Assembly (NCBI GenBank): GCA_016929355.1
Contig: JAFGJA010000647.1
Coordinates: 1-15,646 of the forward strand
Direction of reading: 5' to 3'
Origin: Anaerolineae bacterium
Lineage (GTDB): Bacteria; Chloroflexota; Anaerolineae; Aggregatilineales; Aggregatilineaceae
Length of the DNA: 15,646 bases
The notes below the pieces were generated by a model, which saw only the letters and a list, made by a program, of their open reading frames with translations, was not told the DNA's origin and searched no databases. A program made the translations under genes and the position numbers. Below, piece after piece: positions 5,857 through 12,356 of this stretch. Position 1 is the first letter of the stretch; each line of letters opens with the position of its first letter.

Positions 5857-6948
5857 TTACCAGGGCGGACGCAGGATCGTATCATCCAGGCCCATCGCGG
5901 CACGGAACTCCATGTTTAACTCATTGCGCTCATCTTCCGGTAAAAATGCCGCCCGGACCGCGTTCATCACACACGATTTGATGCGGCCCAACGGCAAACC
6001 GAGGCCCATGTGACACAGCACCAATTCATCGGTCAGCGTGATATTGCTCAACGAGGGATCATCGGTGTTGATCGTGGTGGGGACGCGCAAAAAGTTGAGA
6101 TCGATCAGGGGATGTTGTTCCAGACGTGCGGCAACCCCGCTTTGCATGTTGCTGGTTGGGCACACTTCCAGCGTAATACGGCGCTGGCGCACGAGCTGCA
6201 CAACTTCTGAATCTTCCACCGCGCGCACGCCATGCCCGATGCGATCCGCTTCGAGCACTTCAATCGCTTCGCGCACGTTCGCCGCCCCATCCCATTCACC
6301 GGCGTGAACGGTCAGGAATAAGCCGTGATCTTTGGCGCGCAGGAACACATCACGGAACGGGGCCGCCGCGTGATTTGCCTCTTGCCCGGCCAAATCCAGC
6401 GCAACGATCTCGCTGTTGTTCACTTCCAGCGTGGCATCCAACACTTTTTCCGCGATGGTCACGCTTTCGTGGCGATTCACCGAAATGATCAGGCGCGTCC
6501 GTACCCCGCAATCCTCCTGCGCTTGCGCCACGACTTCCGCCACGCCCGCGATCACGTCCTCGTAACACAGTTTAGTTTGTTCGGCCAGCGCGTGCGGCGT
6601 AAAGCGGAGTTCCATATAGCGCACATTATCATGCGCGGCATCTTCGATAGCTTCGCGCGTGATGCGCCGGATAATGTCCATCGAGCAGTAGAATTTGCGC
6701 AGCATATCGAACTTGCCGAGGAATACGGCGGAATTGGCTTCGTCCTCGCTCGTGACCTGCACATGCGGGCGCAGTTGCTCGACGGTGTAGGCGGGCAGCG
6801 GAATACCATATTCTTGGGCGACCTCGATCAACGTCGCCAGCCGGATTGATCCTTCCAGGTGGCGATGGAGTTCGATCTTGGGCCAGGCCCACAGCGTTTG
6901 CCAGATGTCGCTTTCGCGGTTGACGATGGAATGCGTATTAAATGCCAC
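5857..6948 (-). CDS. add: Adenosine deaminase
   Basis: A 363-residue cytoplasmic amidohydrolase-fold enzyme that deaminates adenosine (and deoxyadenosine) to inosine in purine salvage. The zinc and catalytic motifs are all present: ELHRHLEGS (His28, His30), HAGEW (His215, Glu218), RIGHG (His239), EVCPTSN and NTDDPSLSNITLTDE (Asp296, Asp297). The length is usual for bacterial ADA. The GTG at 6948 is favoured: it lies 7 bases after the kinase stop, with GGGAG-type sequence in the kinase's last codons upstream, and gives the normal short N-terminus. The longer ATG frame from 7005 overlaps the kinase by 50 bases and adds a Cys/Arg-rich leader. Close relatives act on adenine or aminodeoxyfutalosine; the CPTSN and NTDDP motifs fit true adenosine deaminase best. 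It sits in a transcription run with signalling genes. Confidence 0.92.
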   Translation of the reverse strand: MAFNTHSIVNRESDIWQTLWAWPKIELHRHLEGSIRLATLIEVAQEYGIPLPAYTVEQLRPHVQVTSEDEANSAVFLGKFDMLRKFYCSMDIIRRITREAIEDAAHDNVRYMELRFTPHALAEQTKLCYEDVIAGVAEVVAQAQEDCGVRTRLIISVNRHESVTIAEKVLDATLEVNNSEIVALDLAGQEANHAAAPFRDVFLRAKDHGLFLTVHAGEWDGAANVREAIEVLEADRIGHGVRAVEDSEVVQLVRQRRITLEVCPTSNMQSGVAARLEQHPLIDLNFLRVPTTINTDDPSLSNITLTDELVLCHMGLGLPLGRIKSCVMNAVRAAFLPEDERNELNMEFRAAMGLDDTILRPPW

Positions 6949-6955
6949 GACCCTG

Positions 6956-9900
6956 TTACTCTCCCTCTGCCAGCAATGGCAGCGTGACGATAAACGTGCT
7001 GCCAACCCCTAGTTCGCTCTCGACCTGAATCGCCCCGTAATGCGCGTTCACAATCTGCTGCACGATATACAAACCCAAACCGCTGCCTTCAAACGTTTTC
7101 TTCTGGACGCGGTAAAAGCTCTCAAAAATGAACGGGATTTTATCGGTGGGAATCCCGATGCCCTGGTCACTGATCCGAATGACCGCGCAGTCTTTCCCGG
7201 TTTCCAGTTGGTAGCTGCGTTCGGTGCGCAGCGTGATCAGCCCGCCTTCCGGCGAAAACTTGGCGGCGTTCCCTAATAAGTTATCCAAGACCCGGCTCAA
7301 CCGCACATAATCGGCTTCGATCAGCAGTTTGCCGGGGGCCAGCGCCGTTTCAAAATGCAGTTCTGGGCGGTTCTCGTTGAGCAGCTTGAGATCGATCACC
7401 GCTTGTTGGCACAGAGCGTTGAGTTCAACCGGCTGCAAATCGAGCATGTCGCGCGAGATGTTTTTCGCCGCCATAATGTCGCGCGTTATCATCTCAATCG
7501 CGTGAGCGCGGGTCATCATTTTATCGAGTACGTCGATCTGCGCCTCGTTCATATCGCCCAGCATCCCTTGTGACAGCATTTCCGCATAACCATACACGAG
7601 TTGCAGTGGACTGCGCAAGTCGTGGCTGACCTGATGCACTAATTCCTGGCGCAGTTCGTCTTGCTCCTGCAAAACGCGATTCGCCGTCACCAGATCGTCG
7701 GCGCGTTCGCGGGATTGTTCGAGCAGGTGGATCGTTTCAATAGTGGCCGCGATCTGCCCCCCGGCGATATTCAACATGCGTTCGTGTCCGGCTTCGAACG
7801 TATTGGGCAGCGTGCTATCAATCCCCAATGCGCCGAGCGTGTTCCCATGCACGGTAAGCGGCACGACCATCACGGAGCGCACGCTGGGATCGATGACGCG
7901 GAACTGCCGGTCCCGGCGCGTATCCGGCACGTAAACCGGCTCGCCGGCAGCGACAACATGCCCGACGACATATTCGCCCATTTTAAACTGCGCTTTTTCC
8001 ATATAAGCGGCATCCAACCCAACGGCGGCGGCAATCGAAACGACTGCGCGTTCTTTATCCAGCAGCGCGACCCAGGCCGATTTGCACTGGTAGACCGCGT
8101 GCAGCGCTTGCACCGTTGTAGCTAACACCCCATGCAGGGATCGCAGCGTGCTGATGCGCCGCGCGAGGTCTTGCAGGGCGGTGACTTCGGCCAACTGCCC
8201 GCGCAAGGTGTCCAGGTAGCGCGCGTTTTGAAACGCCGTCGCCGCTTCGAGCGCCAAGAGATCGAGCGTGCGCAGCATGTCCTGCCGGAAAAAGGTCGGC
8301 TCGGCATAGAGCAAGCTCAACACCGCGAACAGGTGATCGCCGCGTTGAATCGGGTAAATGGCGGCGGCCTGGACCAACCAGGGCGTGTCGAATTCGCGTT
8401 GCAGCACCGGTTCACCCGCCATGTCCATGATCAAGACCGACTGCCCGGTATCGTGTACCTGCCGCAGCAGGAGATGGAGGGCGCTGATCCCGCACGATTC
8501 AACATGCATCGGGCCGGGGTCGTGCGCAGCATAGGCGCTCCAAACGCTGATTTTGTCCTGTTGCATGTCGTCATGGTGAACATGATCGCACACACACAGC
8601 CGGATCGCACTCGCTTTTAACAGGTTGAGCGCGGCGCGGGTGACTCGTTGGGCGATTTCGCCGGGTTCCTGCACGGTGGCGAGTTCCATGCTTAACTGGT
8701 GCAGTGTGCCCAGCGCGGCGAAGCGTTCGACTGTCTGGTCATATAAACGGGCGTTGCGTACCGCCGTGGCGACTGTGCCCGCGATGGTGTTGAGCATATC
8801 CACGTCTTCCGGCGCATAGGCGTTTGGTTTGTAGCTTTGCACCGAGATGACGCCGACCAGTTCATCCTGCGTGATGAGCGGCATCATGAGCACGCTGCGC
8901 GGGATTTCGTTGTTATGCACGATGCGCACATTCGGCAGCCCTTCGATCCGGCTGTCACGCACAATCAGGCTGGCGCGGGCGTGCAAGACCTGCCCGGTGA
9001 TACCGGCATCGGCGCGCTGGAGGATGTCGGGGCTTTTTTTGCCGTGATCATACCCCCCCACCAACTGGACCGTTTCCGCTTCGGCATCGTACAGGCCGAT
9101 AAAAAACGTGCTGGTGTCCATCAATTCGGTCAGTTTGCGGTAAACCAGTTCCAGCACATTATCGAGATCAAGGCGGCTGATCGCCTGGCTGATGTCATTC
9201 AGCACACTGTAACGTTTGCTGCGGCGTTGTTCGGCTTCGAACTGGCGGGCGTGAAACACCACTGAGGCCAACTGGCCCGCCAGCGCCAGCGCGAGTTCCG
9301 CATCCTGCGCGGTGAAGGCGTTCGGCTGGGGGCTGTCCAGATTCAGTTCGCCGATAAATTGATCGTGATGCAGCAAAGGCACGCCTAACCAACTGCGAAT
9401 TGTGCGTTTCGGCGAGGCTTCTGCCAGCGCCAGCCCGCGCGGATCACAGGCGGTGTCCGCGATGATCACCGGCTGGCCGGTATCGCAGATGATCCGGGTT
9501 GTTTCAAAGGCGAAGATTGTGTCGAGCGGGGCTTTATAGTCGCGCAGATGCGTTTGATCGTATTCCCGAATCCGCACGGTTTTGTCGCTCTCGATCACGT
9601 ACACCGTGCAGACCGACGAGGGAATCAGGCGGAAGACTTCGCGCTGGACGGTATCCAACACGGCGCTCACCGCCAGCCGCCCGGAGACGTTGTTCAGGAT
9701 CGAGTAGAGCGTTTGCAGCCGGTCTTGCAGATATTCGACCAGATGCAGCACCAGTAAAAACTCTTTGCTGCTGGGCAAGCGCCATACCGTCGCCCGAATC
9801 GGGATGCGGCGACCATTGGCGGCGACCATCGTCAGGTGCATTTCGTTGAGGCTGTTCGTGGGATCATCGCGCATCGCGCCCCAACGCTGGATCGTTTCGG

Positions 9901-10093
9901 AATAGGTGTCTGCATCGACAAAGCGCAGCGCCGAACGCCCGATAATGTTGGGCATGTCATAGCCAAAAAATTGCGCGGCGGCGGGGGTAGCAAATTGGAT
10001 CGCGCCGTTGGCATTCAGGACACAGATAACCTCAGCGAGATCGGATGATGTGGCGGATGAAAGCAAAGGGTGGGGCAAAGAATCGCTGACCAT
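6956..10093 (-). CDS. Soluble PAS-GAF-GAF-GAF-GAF sensor histidine kinase
   Basis: A 1045-residue cytoplasmic kinase with no transmembrane segment. Domains in order are PAS (about 18-118), GAF1 (about 140-285), GAF2 (310-450), GAF3 (475-625), GAF4 (650-790), a short linker, HisKA (812-880) with phospho-acceptor His824 in QVSHDLRSPLQL, and HATPase_c (930-1042). The ATPase domain has the N-box NLLGNAAKFSPEGG (Asn938, Asn942), G1 SDQGIG (976-980) and G2 GSGLGL (1003-1008). It should sense small ligands, redox or light through PAS/GAF and autophosphorylate on His824. No conserved chromophore cysteine could be assigned. There is no receiver domain and no response regulator in the window, so it is an orphan kinase here. 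The ATG at 10093 has AGGA 10 bases upstream. It follows the membrane-protein gene by 29 bases and precedes add by 7. Confidence 0.95.
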   Translation of the reverse strand: MVSDSLPHPLLSSATSSDLAEVICVLNANGAIQFATPAAAQFFGYDMPNIIGRSALRFVDADTYSETIQRWGAMRDDPTNSLNEMHLTMVAANGRRIPIRATVWRLPSSKEFLLVLHLVEYLQDRLQTLYSILNNVSGRLAVSAVLDTVQREVFRLIPSSVCTVYVIESDKTVRIREYDQTHLRDYKAPLDTIFAFETTRIICDTGQPVIIADTACDPRGLALAEASPKRTIRSWLGVPLLHHDQFIGELNLDSPQPNAFTAQDAELALALAGQLASVVFHARQFEAEQRRSKRYSVLNDISQAISRLDLDNVLELVYRKLTELMDTSTFFIGLYDAEAETVQLVGGYDHGKKSPDILQRADAGITGQVLHARASLIVRDSRIEGLPNVRIVHNNEIPRSVLMMPLITQDELVGVISVQSYKPNAYAPEDVDMLNTIAGTVATAVRNARLYDQTVERFAALGTLHQLSMELATVQEPGEIAQRVTRAALNLLKASAIRLCVCDHVHHDDMQQDKISVWSAYAAHDPGPMHVESCGISALHLLLRQVHDTGQSVLIMDMAGEPVLQREFDTPWLVQAAAIYPIQRGDHLFAVLSLLYAEPTFFRQDMLRTLDLLALEAATAFQNARYLDTLRGQLAEVTALQDLARRISTLRSLHGVLATTVQALHAVYQCKSAWVALLDKERAVVSIAAAVGLDAAYMEKAQFKMGEYVVGHVVAAGEPVYVPDTRRDRQFRVIDPSVRSVMVVPLTVHGNTLGALGIDSTLPNTFEAGHERMLNIAGGQIAATIETIHLLEQSRERADDLVTANRVLQEQDELRQELVHQVSHDLRSPLQLVYGYAEMLSQGMLGDMNEAQIDVLDKMMTRAHAIEMITRDIMAAKNISRDMLDLQPVELNALCQQAVIDLKLLNENRPELHFETALAPGKLLIEADYVRLSRVLDNLLGNAAKFSPEGGLITLRTERSYQLETGKDCAVIRISDQGIGIPTDKIPFIFESFYRVQKKTFEGSGLGLYIVQQIVNAHYGAIQVESELGVGSTFIVTLPLLAEGE

Positions 10094-10122
10094 AACGGTA
10101 TGTTCCTAGCGCACGGTAAACA

Positions 10123-10497
10123 TTATTTTTTGCGCGCCGGGGGGACAGGCGATTCACCCTCCCGCGCATAGATCAACCAGCCCCAATAACGCCAGGCGAC
10201 GATCAGCGCCAGGATCACCGCCACGATGAGGGGCAGATCGTGGACGATGGCCCCCATGGAATTACCACCCAGATCGGCCCGATCCGTTTCGGTCAAGCTG
10301 ATCGCCAGCACGCGCACCACGAAGGGGAAAAGGAGCAGGCCCATCGCGACATAAAACCCGCGATAAATCGGCGGGCGGTGGGTGACTTCTCCAAAGCGGC
10401 GGCTGATTTGCGCCATGACCCACAGCATGATCATGAGGGCTACCGGCGCAGCCACGCCCAGTAATGTTGTTAAATTTTGGATCATAATAACTGACAT
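10123..10497 (-). CDS. Small three-TM membrane protein (paralogue B)
   Basis: A 124-residue integral membrane protein with three hydrophobic segments: LGVAAPVALMIMLWVMAQI, FYVAMGLLLFPFVVRVLAI and LIVAVILALIVAWRYWGWLI, ending in a short basic tail. It belongs to no family I recognise. Between TM1 and TM2 it has an ISRRFGEVTHRPPIYRGFYV stretch that resembles the matching part of the next-door 97-residue protein (ARFYERLSGQRTYYRLFAV), so the two look like tandem paralogues. Start choice is uncertain: ATG at 10497, ATG at 10485 and TTG at 10515 are in frame and none has a strong ribosome-binding site. Lying between a KaiC-like ATPase and a soluble kinase, it may give that cassette a membrane input or anchor, which is inference. 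Confidence 0.7.
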   Translation of the reverse strand: MSVIMIQNLTTLLGVAAPVALMIMLWVMAQISRRFGEVTHRPPIYRGFYVAMGLLLFPFVVRVLAISLTETDRADLGGNSMGAIVHDLPLIVAVILALIVAWRYWGWLIYAREGESPVPPARKK

Positions 10498-10556
10498 CCG
10501 AATTGTAACAGGCAAACGAAAAAATCTGGTTATGACTTACTAAAAAGTGGTAAAAC

Positions 10557-10850
10557 TCACCGCCCGCTCGTCATCAAGCGATAGACATGCACGCACAGCG
10601 CGCCGAGCGAGAGGCCGCTCGCCAGCAGCAGCAGGTCCGCGACGACATCGCCCGCCACTATATCCTGGCGCGTCATGATGATCGTGGCAAGCGCCAGCGT
10701 GGCGACAGGGACGGCAAAGAGCCGGTAATAGGTCCGTTGGCCGGATAAGCGTTCATAGAAGCGGGCAATGAGCGCCATCAGATACAATAATGCGCCCAGC
10801 CCAAACCAGATACAGATTGTTGCCACTTGATGAATACTGATACCGCTCAT
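10557..10850 (-). CDS. Small three-TM membrane protein (paralogue A)
   Basis: A 97-residue integral membrane protein with hydrophobic segments at about residues 9-29 (ATICIWFGLGALLYLMALIA), 44-59 (LFAVPVATLALATIIM) and 68-90 (VVADLLLLASGLSLGALCVH). No known family is recognised. The linker after TM1, ARFYERLSGQRTYYRLFAV, resembles the same part of the downstream 124-residue protein, suggesting an old duplication. It begins 15 bases after the KaiC-like stop, so the genes are co-transcribed; only a weak GGG-type ribosome-binding sequence precedes the ATG. Its function is unknown; a membrane anchor or sensor for the KaiC/kinase cassette is a guess from position. Confidence 0.72.
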   Translation of the reverse strand: MSGISIHQVATICIWFGLGALLYLMALIARFYERLSGQRTYYRLFAVPVATLALATIIMTRQDIVAGDVVADLLLLASGLSLGALCVHVYRLMTSGR

Positions 10851-10865
10851 AACCGGCCCGTTTGC

Positions 10866-11657
10866 CTATTTTGTTTTGGCATCCACGTTGGAGCCTAAAA
10901 AGGCGGCTGCGAATGCCTGTGCATGAGTCATGGTCGGCGTACCGCTCATGATACCGCGCGTGCCCTCAAAGCGTGAGCGCACGTCCAACCCATTTTTTGT
11001 GATCGCGTACTGCCGGATGTCTTTATCGTGATTGCTGCCGCGCAGCTTGAGCACCAACAGCGCCTTATGTACTGCGCCCTGAATCTCGACATAGCGCAGC
11101 ATGGTGTACGAATCCACCACGAAGGCCAAATCTTCCTCACTATCGGGCGTTTCGCCCAGCAGCGCGGCATTTTCCCGTGTGAGAATCGCCGTTAGCCCCA
11201 TGCGTTTCAGGCCGTTGATGAACTGAAACGTGAGTTGGCGCAGTTCTACCGGGTCGGCGGTCATGCGCTCAAAGTGACTCAGACTATCTACCAGAATCCG
11301 CTTGGCCCCAATCGAATCGGCCAGCGTTTCGATGCGCCCGCTAATGCGTTGCAGGTCGGCATGAGTCACTTCAGGGCTGGTCATGATCGTGCGCAGGCGA
11401 TTATCGGCTTCGTGTTGTTTGAAATCCCACCCAAAATTGGCGGCATCACGATAGTATTGTTGGGGAAATTCTTCAAAGGTCAGGATCAGGCCGGGTTCGT
11501 CACAGGACGTGATACCGTGTTGGATAAATTGCATCCCCAGGGTGGATTTACCTGTGCCGGGCGCGCCTTCGATCAGGTTGGCCGTTTTGGGCAAAAACCC
11601 ACCTTGAATCATTTCGTCCAAACCAGCGATGCCGGTGGGGACTCGTTCCATAGCCAT
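10866..11657 (-). CDS. KaiC-like RecA-fold ATPase, single domain
   Basis: A 263-residue protein with one KaiC domain. It has the opening RVPTGIAGLDEMIQGGFLPK, Walker A GAPGTGKST (31-39), the paired catalytic glutamates in LTFEEFPQQ (Glu62, Glu63), Walker B KRILVDSLSHF (Asp124) and a C-terminal RSRFEGTRGIMSGTP segment like the FEGYEGIL end of KaiC domains. Circadian KaiC has two such domains and about 500 residues; this is one domain plus a 30-residue tail, as in the broad single-domain KaiC-like group used in bacterial and archaeal signalling. No kaiA or kaiB is in the window, so a clock role is not supported. The ATG at 11657 has AAGGA about 10 bases upstream. The gene follows a winged-helix-like gene by 61 bases and precedes two membrane-protein genes and a histidine kinase. 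Confidence 0.9.
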   Translation of the reverse strand: MAMERVPTGIAGLDEMIQGGFLPKTANLIEGAPGTGKSTLGMQFIQHGITSCDEPGLILTFEEFPQQYYRDAANFGWDFKQHEADNRLRTIMTSPEVTHADLQRISGRIETLADSIGAKRILVDSLSHFERMTADPVELRQLTFQFINGLKRMGLTAILTRENAALLGETPDSEEDLAFVVDSYTMLRYVEIQGAVHKALLVLKLRGSNHDKDIRQYAITKNGLDVRSRFEGTRGIMSGTPTMTHAQAFAAAFLGSNVDAKTK

Positions 11658-11718
11658 AAAGGGTATGTCCTTTCTTTATGGGGCGTGTGCGGCCAGGATG
11701 GGCTGGGCGGCGTGTCGC

Positions 11719-12093
11719 CTAGCGCAGACTGCGAATCACATGATAAATCGCCTTGACCCGGAACTGGCGATCATCGCACGCCTGAATAAAGTTGGCGACC
11801 AGTTCACGGACCGCTTGTTCCTGGGTGAGCGTATAGACGCGCATCCCGGAGAGGTCTTCCATATCCAGCACGCCATCCTGCGCCAACTGGACTAACTCCG
11901 GTTCAACCGTGCGCACATCCCGTCCGGTGTAGCGCGCAATACTGTCCGCTGTATCGGTAGTATGAGGGTTATCGTGGAAAAACCGCACCAAATCCCATTT
12001 GATAAACGAATTCACCCGTGTCTGGATCAGTTCAAGCAAACGCGGGTCCATGTCATCCATCAGGCTTGCTGCGAAGTCTTCTTTACCGGTCAT
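11719..12093 (-). CDS. Winged-helix-like small protein
   Basis: A 124-residue soluble protein, first gene of the long minus-strand run. Residues about 28-90 have the look of a winged helix-turn-helix: KWDLVRFFHDNPHTTDTADS, IARYTGRDVRTVEPELVQL, AQDGVLDMEDLSG and the wing MRVYTLTQEQ. Residues 90-124 form a C-terminal helical region rich in charged residues. Such a domain could bind DNA and regulate this operon, or act as a protein-protein module with the KaiC-like ATPase encoded next. The ATG at 12093 has AAGGGA 7 bases upstream. No known family name is assigned and no DNA target is proven. AT-rich sequence with small palindromes lies upstream at 12145-12190. Confidence 0.7.
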   Translation of the reverse strand: MTGKEDFAASLMDDMDPRLLELIQTRVNSFIKWDLVRFFHDNPHTTDTADSIARYTGRDVRTVEPELVQLAQDGVLDMEDLSGMRVYTLTQEQAVRELVANFIQACDDRQFRVKAIYHVIRSLR

Positions 12094-12144
12094 CGCTTCT
12101 TCCCTTGCTCTCTCACCATCGCTCGTGTAGTGGCGCTTGTTGGC

Positions 12145-12190
12145 GGTAACACTAAATTGAAATAACTTTAAGTTTGATTCCTCAAAAATC
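12145..12190 (-). promoter_or_regulatory. Possible promoter/operator region of the wHTH-KaiC run
   Basis: This is the only AT-rich stretch upstream of the operon's first gene. AACTT-T-AAGTT (12164-12174) is a perfect 5+1+5 palindrome. On the minus strand TTGAGG and TTCAAT are spaced 18 bases apart but match consensus weakly. It could hold the promoter and a binding site for the first gene's winged-helix product. Confidence 0.25.
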
Positions 12191-12228
12191 AGCCTGATGC
12201 TGTAATCCTGCTCTGTCTCTTCCTGCTT

Positions 12229-12294
12229 TAACCCCCTCCGCCAGCCTAAAGGCTGACTCCTCCCCCATGCATGAGGGAGGTTAGGTGGGGGTTA
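12229..12294. repeat. Nested inverted-repeat element (two hairpins in an outer stem)
   Basis: Outer arms TAACCCCC (12229-12236) and GGGGGTTA (12287-12294) are exact complements. Inside are CAGCC-TAAA-GGCTG (12242-12255) and a long imperfect palindrome with arms CCTCCC (12259-12264) and GGGAGG (12275-12280) around CATGCATG. It lies between secA and the operon start. Its nested plan resembles the cloverleaf at 2075-2145, though the sequence differs. Confidence 0.7.
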
Positions 12295-12316
12295 TGCCCC
12301 CTGAGCAACCTGACTC

Positions 12317-12341
12317 CCCCTCTCCACGGCGTGGAGAGGGG
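12317..12341. repeat. CCCCTCTCC palindromic repeat
   Basis: CCCCTCTCCACG (12317-12328) and CGTGGAGAGGGG (12330-12341) are exact complements around one central base. It is followed by GCTGGGGGGTGAGG, a sequence type often found next to this palindrome in intergenic repeats of many bacteria (recalled). It begins 16 bases beyond the secA stop and may help end secA transcription, though no T-run follows. Confidence 0.75.
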
Positions 12342-12356
12342 CTGGGGGGTGAGGTC

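Noticed and set aside
5857..6948. Adenosine deaminase as the RdrB component of a RADAR-type defence system
   Set aside because: It has the length and all motifs of ordinary ADA, and no RdrA-type ATPase is nearby; RdrB proteins are much larger.
6949..7005. ATG start of the adenosine deaminase at 7005
   Set aside because: It would overlap the kinase gene by 50 bases and add a Cys/Arg-rich leader not expected in ADA; the GTG at 6948 fits better.
10866..11657. KaiC circadian clock locus
   Set aside because: Only one KaiC domain is present and there is no kaiA or kaiB; the single-domain KaiC-like group is broad.
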